This document shows positions 1 to 9,354 of a stretch of DNA of 64,000 nucleotides, one piece after another (positions within the stretch are counted from its first letter, which is position 1; each line of letters opens with the position of its first letter). The notes beneath the pieces are model-generated. The model was not told the DNA's origin. It worked only from the letters and a program-made list of their open reading frames with translations, and made no database searches. Source of the DNA: Riemerella anatipestifer (lineage in GTDB: Bacteria; Bacteroidota; Bacteroidia; Flavobacteriales; Weeksellaceae); contig NZ_QXHU01000005.1 of the NCBI RefSeq assembly GCF_009663465.1, forward strand, positions 206,377-270,376, given 5' to 3'. The translations under genes and the position numbers were made by a program.

Positions 1-354
1 AACTTTTGGTTCTTTTGGCTTCGCCGAACCACTCCGCTAGGTTTGTTTCAAGACAAAAGAACTAATTACTTTTAGCTTGACCCAAAAGAGGCTTATGTTT
101 TGTCCAAAACCTAGTGATGTTTTGGGTAAAACTACGGCAGGTTTTTATAAAAACAAAAGCAAGATTTGCAATTCTTCTATTTATAAAGGTGTTACAAGAG
201 CAATGGTCTTGCTATATCAAAGGGGCTTATTTCGGAGCTAGGAGAGCGTTTTTACAAGTAGATATTCCTTTATAAATAGAGAATTTAGTATGATTTTTAC
301 CCATTTTTTCAATATCTATTGGTTAAAGTTTACCTTAAATAAGGTATAAAAAGC
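1..354. other. Gene-free left edge with short inverted repeats
   Basis: No convincing coding frame is present. The stretch holds several short inverted repeats: GTTCTTTT near base 10 pairs with AAAAGAAC near base 57, and CCAAAAC (104-110) pairs with GTTTTGG (119-125). CAAAAGAAC-type palindromic spacers of this kind are common between genes in Flavobacteriia, so this is probably a decayed intergenic repeat, perhaps the tail of a gene lying left of the window. Confidence 0.4.
171..284. repeat. Long-loop inverted repeat
   Basis: An 18-19 base arm at 171-188 (CTATTTATAAAGG core) is the reverse complement of 267-284 (CCTTTATAAATAG core) with a single bulged base. About 78 bases separate the arms. 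No transposase lies between them. It could be the ends of a very small miniature element or an RNA stem upstream of the metalloprotease promoter. Confidence 0.5.
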
Positions 355-362
355 TAACTTTG
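355..362 (+). promoter_or_regulatory. Promoter -7 element of the metalloprotease-SusCD operon
   Basis: TAACTTTG matches the Bacteroidota sigma-A -7 consensus TAnnTTTG, 34 bases before the ATG of the metalloprotease. No perfect -33 TTTG is seen at the expected distance. Confidence 0.55.
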
Positions 363-396
363 TCCCCCTTTTTTAACGAAAAATAGATATTGGTTT

Positions 397-2967
397 ATGG
401 ATTTAAAGATTTTAGGTTGTTCTGCGTGGTTGTTTCTATCTTCAAATATGGCTTTTGCTCAGAGTAAAGCCTCTCCAAAAGATTCTGTGAAAACAGAGAA
501 AGAGGAGACCAAGAAAAAAGAGGGCTTTGAGCCTTACGAAAAGCTATTGAAAGGAGCGGAAACAAAACAAGGGCTACTCAAAATACATAGAGTAAAGGAT
601 AAGATTTATTTTGAAATACCTAACGAGGTGCTAGGGAAAGACCTACTCATCGTAAATAAAATATCGTCTGTACCCGCTCCCATCAATAATGCTGGGATTA
701 ACAAGGGTATGAACTATGAGAATAAAATCATCAGATTTTATAAAGATACTACCAATAAAAAGGTGTGGGTAAAAACTTTTGACCCACAAATTACCGTTAA
801 TTCACAAGATAATATCTCGGCTTCGGTAAAGGACAATTACGGAGAATCCATAGTGGAAGGTTTTGAAATTAAAACTCTAGGAAAAGACTCCACAGCGGTA
901 ATTCAGGTAAATAATGTCTTTGACGGAAACGCCAAAAGTTTTAACAATCTGTTTGATAATATAGGTATGGGGGGAAGCGTAAGAACCAAAGATTCTTACA
1001 TAGACGAGGTAAAGGCTTTTCCTAATAATGTGGTGGTAAAGTCTTATTTCAGTACCCAAATTTCAGAGGGGAAAACTTCTGCCGAAAAAGCAGATTTAAC
1101 GGTGGGGACTACCACTAATATTGTGCTATTGCCAGAGCCTATGGTAGGGCGTTTTTCGGACGATAGAGTAGGGTATTTTACGACCCCCAAGATGTACTTT
1201 ACGGACAGTCAGCAGAAGGTAGAACAGAGAGAACTCATTACCAGATGGCGACTAGAACCTAAAGCGGAAGACGAAGCAAAATACCTTAGAGGCGAGCTGG
1301 TAGAACCTAAAAAACCGATTGTCTATTACATAGACCCAGCTACACCGAAACAATGGCAACAAGCCATTATAGATGGAGTGCACGATTGGAATAAAGCATT
1401 TGAAAAGGCTGGGTTCAAAAATGTAATTTCAGCGAAATTGCCAGACCCTAACGATACAGAGTTTGATGTAGATGATGTTCGCTACTCCGTAATCACTTAT
1501 GCAGCTTCTTCTATGGCGAATGCTATGGGACCATCGGTAGTAGACCCTAGAACGGGGGAAATATTGGAGTCTGATATTATATGGTGGCACAATGTGATGA
1601 CTTTGCTCCAGTCTTGGATGAGAGTTCAAACAGGAATTATAGACCCACAGGTAAGAGAAAATAAATTCCCAGATGATAAAATGGCGAATGCTATTCGGTT
1701 CGTGTCCTCTCACGAGGTAGGGCATACCTTTGGGCTTAAACATAATATGGGGGCTTCGTTTGCGTTCCCAGTGGAGTCTTTGCGTTCGCCTGAATTTACG
1801 GAGAAAATGGGAGGTACAGCCCCTTCTATTATGGACTATGCTAGATTTAACTATGTAGCACAAGAGGGTGATGGTGTGAAACAAATCACTCCGAAAATAG
1901 GAGTTTATGATGAGTTTGCCATTAACTGGGGTTACCGTTGGACGGGTAAAAAGACGCCTCAAGAAGAATTGCCAATCACGCAAAAATGGATAGAGAAACA
2001 TCAAGGAGACCCACTCTACTTCTACGGAGCACAGCAAGAGGAGACGGTAGACCCTCGCTCGCAAGCAGAAGATTTGGGCGATAATGCGATGAAAGCAGGG
2101 GAGTATGGCATCATCAATCTAAAGAAAACGCTACCAAACCTCATAGAATGGAGTACCAAAAATGGAGAAAACTACAACGAAGCGAAGTCTTTTTACAACC
2201 AAGTGATTAACCAATGGTATGTTTATAACAATCATGTGTTGGCTAATATTGGGGGGATTTACCTTAATCCTACCGTTAAGGGAGACCAGCAGAATTCTTA
2301 TATACCTGTGCCATATGAAACACAAAAAGAGGCTTTGGCGTTTATAAAAAAACACATACTGACTTTGCCAGAATGGTTATTTTTATCTCCATTGAATCAA
2401 AAAATCCGTCCAGCCAAAAACACACCTAAAGGACTGGTGGATCAGTCGCCGTACAATGTATTTAGAGAGAAACAAGCCGCTATTTTGTACGGGCTTATGA
2501 ATGATAATAAATTCCTAAGAATATTAGAATTTGAGTTTCTTAATCATCAAAAAGTGATGACGGTAGCTGAATTGTTCAACGATTTAAGAGAATTTATTTT
2601 TAGTAAATCAATTAAAAAACAGCCTTTGAACATCGCTGAAAGAATGACACAAAAAAATTACATAGATGCTCTCATTATAGATACGCAGAGAATGTACGAG
2701 AAAACTGAAAAGGGAATCTTTAGCCCAATGCCAATGATGTGCGATTATGCTTGTAGTCATACTCATTTGGATAAAGCAGGTGAGCAACATCTAGAGTTTT
2801 ATTTTGATGGAATGAAGCGATTGTCGGAAGTGGGTTCTGCTAAAAGAGCGGAGCTGATAAAAGTACGAGCAATCATCTCAAAGGCAATGAACAAAGCCGA
2901 TAATGATACGCAAAGTCATTATCAAGATATGATGGTAAGGCTAAATAAAGCATTGGGTAATAACTGA
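397..2967 (+). CDS. Secreted zinc-dependent metalloprotease (DUF5117/DUF4953-type)
   Basis: An 856-residue predicted exported protease. An N-terminal signal peptide (about residues 1-21, ending AFAQ) precedes a long beta-rich region, then the metzincin zinc site HEVGHTFGLKH at residues 439-449: three zinc-binding His and the catalytic Glu440. The Met-turn is probably the SIMDYARFNYV region about 30 residues later. The order matches the Bacteroidota family annotated as zinc-dependent metalloprotease with DUF5117/DUF5118 and DUF4953 regions. No C-terminal type IX sorting domain is visible, so it may stay in the periplasm. The next gene starts about 20 bases downstream, so it is probably co-transcribed with SusC and SusD and may cut peptides for, or delivered by, that transporter. 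The function is inferred from family and context; the protease call itself is strong. Confidence 0.88.
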   Translation: MDLKILGCSAWLFLSSNMAFAQSKASPKDSVKTEKEETKKKEGFEPYEKLLKGAETKQGLLKIHRVKDKIYFEIPNEVLGKDLLIVNKISSVPAPINNAGINKGMNYENKIIRFYKDTTNKKVWVKTFDPQITVNSQDNISASVKDNYGESIVEGFEIKTLGKDSTAVIQVNNVFDGNAKSFNNLFDNIGMGGSVRTKDSYIDEVKAFPNNVVVKSYFSTQISEGKTSAEKADLTVGTTTNIVLLPEPMVGRFSDDRVGYFTTPKMYFTDSQQKVEQRELITRWRLEPKAEDEAKYLRGELVEPKKPIVYYIDPATPKQWQQAIIDGVHDWNKAFEKAGFKNVISAKLPDPNDTEFDVDDVRYSVITYAASSMANAMGPSVVDPRTGEILESDIIWWHNVMTLLQSWMRVQTGIIDPQVRENKFPDDKMANAIRFVSSHEVGHTFGLKHNMGASFAFPVESLRSPEFTEKMGGTAPSIMDYARFNYVAQEGDGVKQITPKIGVYDEFAINWGYRWTGKKTPQEELPITQKWIEKHQGDPLYFYGAQQEETVDPRSQAEDLGDNAMKAGEYGIINLKKTLPNLIEWSTKNGENYNEAKSFYNQVINQWYVYNNHVLANIGGIYLNPTVKGDQQNSYIPVPYETQKEALAFIKKHILTLPEWLFLSPLNQKIRPAKNTPKGLVDQSPYNVFREKQAAILYGLMNDNKFLRILEFEFLNHQKVMTVAELFNDLREFIFSKSIKKQPLNIAERMTQKNYIDALIIDTQRMYEKTEKGIFSPMPMMCDYACSHTHLDKAGEQHLEFYFDGMKRLSEVGSAKRAELIKVRAIISKAMNKADNDTQSHYQDMMVRLNKALGNN

Positions 2968-2987
2968 AATTGATAAAAACAAGAGAT

Positions 2988-5900
2988 ATGAAAACAAAAT
3001 TACTATTAACTCTTTTGCCAGGGGTGTTCTTCGCACAGAATACCATAACCGATACGGTTCAAAATAAAGAGAGAAAGATAGAAGAAGTGGTTTTAACAGG
3101 TTTTCAAAAGATTGAAAAAAGTAAACTAACCTCTTCTGTAGGTGTAGTAAAAATGAAGGCTATTGAACAAAAAGCCACCGCCTCTGTGGATCAAATGCTA
3201 CAAGGTAAAGTAGCAGGGGTAATGATTACACCAGCCTCTGGAGCACCTGGGCAGATAGCTCCTGTGCGTGTGAGAGGTACGGCATCGCTTTCGGGTTCTA
3301 CAGACCCACTTTGGGTGGTGGACGGAATGCCTTTAGAAGGAAACCAAGCTCCTGCCTACAATGTGGGACAAGACATCAATGAGCTTAAAAACTATTCTAT
3401 CGCAGGGTTCAACCCAGAAGATATAGAAGATATTACGGTGCTTAAAGATGCATCAGCAACCGCTATTTATGGTGCTAGGGCAGCCAATGGGGTTATTTTG
3501 GTAACTACTAAAAGTGGTAAAAAAGGAAGAATGAGCATCAATTTTTCATCAAATACTTTTGTGAGCTTAAGACCAGATTTCTCTAGACTTAATCTGATGA
3601 ATGCCTCTCAAAAAGTAGATATGGAATTGATGATGGCAGAAAGAGCCGACCTAGACAATTATAGAAAAGATAATGGAGCGGTGTCTAGAATTTTAACGGC
3701 TAATAACGACTGGGTGTCTTTTAGAAATGGAGGCTTCTCGGCACTTAGTCCTCTTTCGCAAAAGCAAATCAATGAGCTTAGAAATACCAATACCAATTGG
3801 GGCAACTTGCTTTACAGAAATGTGGTTAATCAGCAACAAGCCGTGAGTATCACAGGTGGTTTAGATAATTACAGCTACTATGCTTCTTTTGGATATTACG
3901 ACGAAAAATCTACCGTGATAGGTTCAGGATTTAATAGATTTAACCTTACCCTAAAAAATAATTATAAGGTAAGCGATAAGCTTAATTTAGGCTTATCTAT
4001 ATTCGGAACTTCCACTAAACAGACTTCGTTTTTGTCGGATTCGGGGAGCTACACCACGCCTACTTATTACTCCAGAACCGCTAATCCTTACTTAGCACCT
4101 AGAGATGCTAACGGAAATTATATCTACGATCGAGATATAAACTATGTGGAAAGCTTTTCGGGTAATGATACCAGAATTCCGTACAACTATATAGAGGAAA
4201 GAGAGAATACCAGATATTCATTAGCGAATAAATCGTTAAGAACCATTTTAGATGTTAATTATAAAATCATTAAAGGTTTAGAATACCGCTCTCAATTTGG
4301 ATTATTGATAGGTACAGGCGAAACTGAACGCTACGCTTCGGCAGAAACTTACCTTATGAGAAGACGAATAGCGGAAAGTATCCAGTCGTCTACCAATACT
4401 TCGTTTTTACCAAATGGAGATTATTTCCAAAGAACCAACTCTAATGATTTTGAATATAATTTCAGAAATATACTAGAATACAGCCCTAGATTTGGCAATC
4501 ACGATTTGAATGTATTGGCAGGGTCTGAAATCAGAAGAACCAGATACTACGATATGATGAGCCAAATGTATGGCTACAATCCAAGGACTAAAACATCGGT
4601 TCCTGTAAATTTACCAGATAGCCAAGCTACTTCGCCAATCTATATTCCTAATAGAGATACCGAAGTAGAAAACTCTTTCGCCTCTTTCTTTGGGACTTTA
4701 TCATACACTTATGCTAAAAAATATACTTTCTTTGGTAGTGTGAGATATGACGGGACTAACTTCTTTGGTGCAGAAACCAACAAGAGATGGAACCCTATCT
4801 GGGCAGCTTCGGTGGCGTGGAATGTTAAGAATGAAAACTTCCTAAAAGACAACGCTACCATTAGTATGTTTAAGCTAAGAGGGTCGTATGGTCTTCAAGG
4901 AAATATTGATAGAGGTACTTCGCCTTATTTCAGAGGTACTTATGGTAACACTAGAATTTTAAATACTGCGGAAACTACCATAGTACACGATGGAGCTCCA
5001 AACCCACTTTTAAGATGGGAAAGAACAGCCACTAAAGATGTGGGATTAGACTTTGGATTGTGGAACAACCGAGTTAATTTCACTTTAGATTTATATGAGA
5101 GAAAGGGGACTGATATTATGGGAGTTAAAGAACTTCCGTTAGAAACAGGTTTCTCTTTGTCTAATGTCAATTGGGCAAGTCTAACGAATAGAGGTTTTGA
5201 ATTTTCACTCATAACTAATAACATCAATACCGATAAATTCAAATGGACAACTACCTTCAATATTTCCGCGAATAGAAGTAATATTGATGAGGTAAATGAT
5301 GGTAGATATACTTTCTTACCTTCGGGGAAAGGCTATCCTGTAAATGCAGTTTTCGGTATTAAAACGGCAGGTCTTGATGCTAATGGACTTCCGTTATTCT
5401 ATGATAAGAGCGGAAATGTAGTGTCTGCTGTGGACTTCTACAAAATATCAGACCCTTGGGGAATAGGCTATGTGACGAGCGAATATTCTCAAGACCAAAT
5501 GAAAAATTGGTTTAGTTATCTAGGAGACAGAGACCCTAAATACTTTGGAGGGATTACCAATACTTTCAATATAGGTAATTGGGATTTAAATATTGCGGCA
5601 TCTTTCAACATCAAGCAAACGGTATTGGGTAGAGCTCCGTACAACTTTACGGCTATAGATAGAGGGCTTAATGCTTCTGCGGATATTCTAAATGCTTGGA
5701 CGCCTAACAACACTTCATCTACTTTGCCAAGAATTATAGGGGCGGATACTGTACCTGGACAAGAGGTGGTTTATGGTTGGTTTGCTAATTGGGACCCAAC
5801 AAATTCTTACAGCTATTTTGATTTATGGGCTAAAGAGATGAGCTTCATCAGAATCAATAATATAAGATTAGGGTACAACCTACCAGCGGACTTATTGAAA

Positions 5901-6059
5901 AGTGCAGGGATAAAATCTATGAGATTATCTTTGGAAGGAAGAAATTTATTGGTCTTCAGTAATGGGCACAAAAATTTCTTTGACCCAGAAACCTACGGTA
6001 ACATCTATGCACAACCTATACAGAAAGCCCTCGTGTTTGGTCTTAATGTAGGGTTTTAA
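2988..6059 (+). CDS. SusC/RagA-type TonB-dependent outer-membrane transporter
   Basis: A 1023-residue TonB-dependent receptor. I start it at the ATG at 2988, whose product begins MKTKLLLTLLPGVFFAQ, a good signal peptide; an in-frame TTG at 2970 would put charged residues in front of it. A TonB-box-like EEVVLTGFQ stands near residue 32, followed by the plug (DQMLQGKVAGV, VRGTASL, DPLWVVDGMPL, IEDITVLKDASATAIYGARAANGVI) and a long barrel ending in aromatic residues (LVFGLNVGF). These plug motifs are typical of SusC. The N-terminal carboxypeptidase-regulatory-like domain found in most SusC proteins is absent: the TonB box comes almost directly after the signal peptide. The paired SusD follows at 25 bases. 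Substrate unknown; the metalloprotease upstream suggests peptides. Confidence 0.93.
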   Translation: MKTKLLLTLLPGVFFAQNTITDTVQNKERKIEEVVLTGFQKIEKSKLTSSVGVVKMKAIEQKATASVDQMLQGKVAGVMITPASGAPGQIAPVRVRGTASLSGSTDPLWVVDGMPLEGNQAPAYNVGQDINELKNYSIAGFNPEDIEDITVLKDASATAIYGARAANGVILVTTKSGKKGRMSINFSSNTFVSLRPDFSRLNLMNASQKVDMELMMAERADLDNYRKDNGAVSRILTANNDWVSFRNGGFSALSPLSQKQINELRNTNTNWGNLLYRNVVNQQQAVSITGGLDNYSYYASFGYYDEKSTVIGSGFNRFNLTLKNNYKVSDKLNLGLSIFGTSTKQTSFLSDSGSYTTPTYYSRTANPYLAPRDANGNYIYDRDINYVESFSGNDTRIPYNYIEERENTRYSLANKSLRTILDVNYKIIKGLEYRSQFGLLIGTGETERYASAETYLMRRRIAESIQSSTNTSFLPNGDYFQRTNSNDFEYNFRNILEYSPRFGNHDLNVLAGSEIRRTRYYDMMSQMYGYNPRTKTSVPVNLPDSQATSPIYIPNRDTEVENSFASFFGTLSYTYAKKYTFFGSVRYDGTNFFGAETNKRWNPIWAASVAWNVKNENFLKDNATISMFKLRGSYGLQGNIDRGTSPYFRGTYGNTRILNTAETTIVHDGAPNPLLRWERTATKDVGLDFGLWNNRVNFTLDLYERKGTDIMGVKELPLETGFSLSNVNWASLTNRGFEFSLITNNINTDKFKWTTTFNISANRSNIDEVNDGRYTFLPSGKGYPVNAVFGIKTAGLDANGLPLFYDKSGNVVSAVDFYKISDPWGIGYVTSEYSQDQMKNWFSYLGDRDPKYFGGITNTFNIGNWDLNIAASFNIKQTVLGRAPYNFTAIDRGLNASADILNAWTPNNTSSTLPRIIGADTVPGQEVVYGWFANWDPTNSYSYFDLWAKEMSFIRINNIRLGYNLPADLLKSAGIKSMRLSLEGRNLLVFSNGHKNFFDPETYGNIYAQPIQKALVFGLNVGF

Positions 6060-6083
6060 TTTAACTTAATAATTTAATAAAAA

Positions 6084-7400
6084 ATGAAATCAACAATAAA
6101 AACTTTATTCATCGCAACCTCACTATCTTTGGGTGTAGTTTCTTGCGAAAGATATTTAGATATAGTACCTACGGGGAAAGTAGTACCACAGACGGAGGAA
6201 GATTTTAGAGCTTTGCTTACGAGAGCGTATCAAATTTACCCTCAACACAAGGCATTACTCAATCTTAAATCTGATGAGGTAAAGGCAGCCAACTCTTCCG
6301 AATATTTAAAAGCGATATTCACTTGGGGAGAAGCGAATGCAACACCAGGTTCTACCGAAGTGCCTTACGCATCTTTGTACGAAACTATTTTCTACACCAA
6401 TTATATTATAGAAAATGCTTATAAATATGTTGGTAAAAATGAAAATACCAACCAAATATTAGGAGAGGCTTATGCTTTGAGAGCTTATGTTTACTTTGAA
6501 CTCATTGGGATTTATGCTCCAGCTTATAACGGAAGCAATGGTTCTACATTAGCCGTTCCTTTGGTAACGGAAGTTAATTTGGAAGGCAGTTTTCCTAAAG
6601 CTACTTTAGATGCGGTTTATAATCAAATATTTTCGGATATAGCCACTTCGGAACAGTTATTAAATCAAGATAAGTTTTCTGCTGGGCTTAATTACAGATT
6701 CACAACTACGGCTTTACACGCATTTAAAGCTAGAGTGTATCAGTACAGAAAAGATTGGGCTAATGCTTTAAAGGAAGCAAACCAAGCACTGGCTTTGAAT
6801 TCTAACTTGGAGGATTTTAATAATTTCAGCGTTTTACCTAGCAGTTATACCTCTACGGAATCTATTATGAACCTTGATTTGCCAGTAGTGCCGAGTACCT
6901 ACTCTTTCTCCAGAGCGAGTGATGAGCATATTGCTTTATTTGATAAAACTAATGACCTTCGTTTTTCTAAGTATTTTAAACAAAACGGAAGCAATTGGCA
7001 AACTTTAAAATATAATGCAGGTTCTAGTGCGTATAAATGTACATTCCGTGTGGCAGAAGTTCTTTTGATAAAGGCAGAAGCACAGGCGATGCTAGATAAA
7101 GTACCCGAGTCTAAAGCAACGCTTATTTCATTAGCTGAAAAAAGATACAACGCTGTGGGGTTGGCTAATTTTAAAAACAAAATAAACGGTTTGTCTGATA
7201 CCGATTATTACACGGAATTACTTAATGAAAGAGCGAGAGAGCTTTCGTTTGAAGGTTTGCGTTGGCAAGATTTAAGACGAACCAATCAACCTGAAATTAC
7301 ACATATTTTTGGTGGCGAAACCTTTAAATTAGAGCAAGGCGATGCGAGATATACCGTTCCTTTCCCTAAGGAAGCAAGGTTGAAAAATCCAGAATTGTAA
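6084..7400 (+). CDS. SusD/RagB-type surface lipoprotein
   Basis: A 438-residue nutrient-binding lipoprotein that would sit as a lid on the SusC barrel. The N-terminus MKSTIKTLFIATSLSLGVVSC carries a lipobox with Cys21. The ERYLDIVPTGKVVPQTEEDFRALL start, helical TPR-like repeats (ALRAYVYFELIGIYAPAY, ALHAFKARVYQYRKDWANAL, AEVLLIKAEAQAML) and the C-terminal ERARELSFEGLRWQDLRR block are classic SusD/RagB signatures. The length is a little short for the family. It is the last gene of the operon and is followed by a strong hairpin terminator. Ligand unknown. Confidence 0.92.
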   Translation: MKSTIKTLFIATSLSLGVVSCERYLDIVPTGKVVPQTEEDFRALLTRAYQIYPQHKALLNLKSDEVKAANSSEYLKAIFTWGEANATPGSTEVPYASLYETIFYTNYIIENAYKYVGKNENTNQILGEAYALRAYVYFELIGIYAPAYNGSNGSTLAVPLVTEVNLEGSFPKATLDAVYNQIFSDIATSEQLLNQDKFSAGLNYRFTTTALHAFKARVYQYRKDWANALKEANQALALNSNLEDFNNFSVLPSSYTSTESIMNLDLPVVPSTYSFSRASDEHIALFDKTNDLRFSKYFKQNGSNWQTLKYNAGSSAYKCTFRVAEVLLIKAEAQAMLDKVPESKATLISLAEKRYNAVGLANFKNKINGLSDTDYYTELLNERARELSFEGLRWQDLRRTNQPEITHIFGGETFKLEQGDARYTVPFPKEARLKNPEL

Positions 7401-7424
7401 TATCATAGTATAAAAGTCAAAAAT

Positions 7425-7457
7425 AAAACAGGTCGTCCAAAAAAGATGACCTGTTTT
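7425..7457. terminator. Bidirectional terminator between SusD and the TonB-like gene
   Basis: AAAACAGGTC (7425-7434) pairs perfectly with GACCTGTTTT (7448-7457) around a 13-base loop, with T-rich sequence on both sides. It lies between two convergent genes. Confidence 0.8.
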
Positions 7458-7465
7458 TATTAAAA

Positions 7466-8194
7466 TTAATTAGCTTGTATTTTTATAGGTAGATTAAATC
7501 CTACTCTTATGGGCTCTCCGTTTAAAGTTCCGGGTTTCCATTTGTTTTTAACCCTAGTAACACCATCTATGATTCTTTTATCAAATTCCTCAGAACCAGA
7601 GGAGTTTTCTATTCTAATATTGGATAAACTGCCATCTTTTTCCACCATAAATTTTACAAGTAATTCTACAGAACCATTAAAATGGAACCCTGATATATCA
7701 ATACTTTGGAATATTTTTTTTCTAAATAGATTAATTCCTCCTTCATATTCTGCCCTTTTAAAAACAGAATCTATGGTATATCCATCAGTATATTTATCAA
7801 ATAAATTATCAGGAATGATAGTGATGTAAGCAACTGCAGCTACTTCTTTATTATCCACAATAGCAGGTTTCCATTTATCCATATATTTTAAAACTTCTTT
7901 TGTGAGTTGAAAGGTACATTTATTTGCTTCTACATCATCTAGATTTTCAGGTTTTATATACTTAATGCTTCTGTCTGGATAAATTACAAGTTTCATTGTG
8001 TAAAACTCCTTTTTATTTTCACAAGGTGATAATTTATGTTCTAGTAGAATGCTATGGAAATCTTTATAAAATTCCTTTTCTCCTCCAACATAAAAATTTT
8101 GTCCATTAGGATATTCTTCATATACTACTATTTGGCTTCGTACGAATAGATAACTTAACAGAGCAACAATGGTAAGTAAATTTTTTGTTTTCAT
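7466..8194 (-). CDS. TonB C-terminal domain protein, exported
   Basis: A 242-residue protein with an N-terminal signal or anchor segment (about residues 1-20). The C-terminal 80 residues resemble the TonB C-terminal fold: VELLVKFMVEKDGSLSNIRIENSSG, EEFDKRIIDGVTRVKNKWKPGTLNGEPI, then a final beta strand. A related half-repeat (MKLVIYPDRSIKYI ... MDKWKPAIVDNKEVAAVAYITI) lies in the first half, so it may hold two such modules. No long proline-rich periplasm-spanning linker is seen, so classical energy transduction is uncertain. It lies 39 bases downstream of the pseudouridine synthase on the same strand. TonB-like fold likely; role unknown. Confidence 0.6.
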   Translation of the reverse strand: MKTKNLLTIVALLSYLFVRSQIVVYEEYPNGQNFYVGGEKEFYKDFHSILLEHKLSPCENKKEFYTMKLVIYPDRSIKYIKPENLDDVEANKCTFQLTKEVLKYMDKWKPAIVDNKEVAAVAYITIIPDNLFDKYTDGYTIDSVFKRAEYEGGINLFRKKIFQSIDISGFHFNGSVELLVKFMVEKDGSLSNIRIENSSGSEEFDKRIIDGVTRVKNKWKPGTLNGEPIRVGFNLPIKIQAN

Positions 8195-8233
8195 AATGCT
8201 TTTAAATCAAATAGTGATGTTGTTTTTAGTAAT

Positions 8234-9298
8234 TTAATTAGCACTTAAGTAATTTCTCCATTTCTCTACCGCCTGTTGCATATCTTGTGGCATTGGGCTT
8301 TCAAAATACATTTCTTTTTTTGTGGTAGGGTGGGTAAAACCTAAGGTATGAGCGTGTAAGGCGTGTCTAGGCAAAACTTCAAACACATTTTTTACAAACT
8401 GTTTGTATTTTGGTAGGTTAATCCCTCTCAAAATTTGATGCCCCTCGTAGCGTTCATCATTAAACAAAGTATGCCCAATATGCCTGAAATGAGCCCTTAT
8501 TTGGTGGGTTCTGCCTGTTTCTAGTTTGCATTCCACCCAAGTCATATATCTAAAGCGTTCTAAAACTTTGTAGTGGGTAACGGCGTGTTTTCCTAGACTG
8601 CCGTCTTCATAAACAGCCATTTGCATTCTGTTCTTTAAATCACGACCGATGTGTCCCTTAATAGTGCCAGTGTCTTCCGCTAAATTGCCCCATACAAACG
8701 CCCAGTAAAGCCTTTTGGTAGTCCTCTCAAAGAATTGTTTGGCGAGAAAACTCATCGCATACTCATTTTTAGCAATTACTAAAAGTCCAGAAGTGTCTTT
8801 ATCAATACGATGAACTAAACCTACACGGTCTAAATCGGTTTTGAGACCGTTTTTCTCAAAGTGATAGGCTAAGGCATTTACCAATGTGCCGTCCCAATTT
8901 CCGAAACCAGGGTGTACTACCATTCCTGCCTCTTTATCCACAACTAATAAGTCATCATCTTCGTAAACGATGTTGATAGGAATATCTTGAGGTACAATTA
9001 CATTTTCTCTAGGAGGGTGGGTAAGGAGTACCGAGACTTTATCACCAGGTTTTACTCTATAATTTTGCTTTACAGGAGTACCATTTACAACTACATTTCC
9101 GGCTCTACAAGTTTGAGAGATTTTGTTTCTTGATGAATTTTGTCTAAATATGAGTAAATACTTATCAATCCTTAAAGGCTCTTGGTTCTTATCTACTACT
9201 AAGTTGAGATGTTCGTAGAGTTCTTCGGTCTCATCTATATCTTGTTGAGGCTTTTGTAGATGTTCTTCTTCAAAATCTGTATAGTCTTCCATTATCAT
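8234..9298 (-). CDS. rluD: RluA-family 23S rRNA pseudouridine synthase (RluD-like)
   Basis: A 354-residue enzyme that isomerises uridines of structured RNA, in RluD the helix 69 uridines of 23S rRNA. An acidic N-terminal extension is followed by an S4 RNA-binding domain (about residues 40-90; LRIDKYLLIFRQNSSRNKI) and the synthase domain with HRIDKDTSGLLVIAK, where Asp166 is the expected catalytic residue. ETGRTHQIRAHF and HALHAHTLGFTHP are further family motifs. The gene follows the PASTA gene by 56 bases on the same strand. Family certain; the exact target is assigned by similarity to RluD. Confidence 0.9.
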   Translation of the reverse strand: MIMEDYTDFEEEHLQKPQQDIDETEELYEHLNLVVDKNQEPLRIDKYLLIFRQNSSRNKISQTCRAGNVVVNGTPVKQNYRVKPGDKVSVLLTHPPRENVIVPQDIPINIVYEDDDLLVVDKEAGMVVHPGFGNWDGTLVNALAYHFEKNGLKTDLDRVGLVHRIDKDTSGLLVIAKNEYAMSFLAKQFFERTTKRLYWAFVWGNLAEDTGTIKGHIGRDLKNRMQMAVYEDGSLGKHAVTHYKVLERFRYMTWVECKLETGRTHQIRAHFRHIGHTLFNDERYEGHQILRGINLPKYKQFVKNVFEVLPRHALHAHTLGFTHPTTKKEMYFESPMPQDMQQAVEKWRNYLSAN

Positions 9299-9354
9299 AT
9301 CATAAACGAAGGCTTTAGCATATTGCCAAAGCCTTTTGTGTTTTTATTGTAAAG

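Noticed and set aside
9305-9345. Hairpin between the PASTA gene and rluD as a terminator
   Set aside because: AAGGCTTT/AAAGCCTT has its T-run on the plus-strand side, the wrong direction for the minus-strand genes on both sides.
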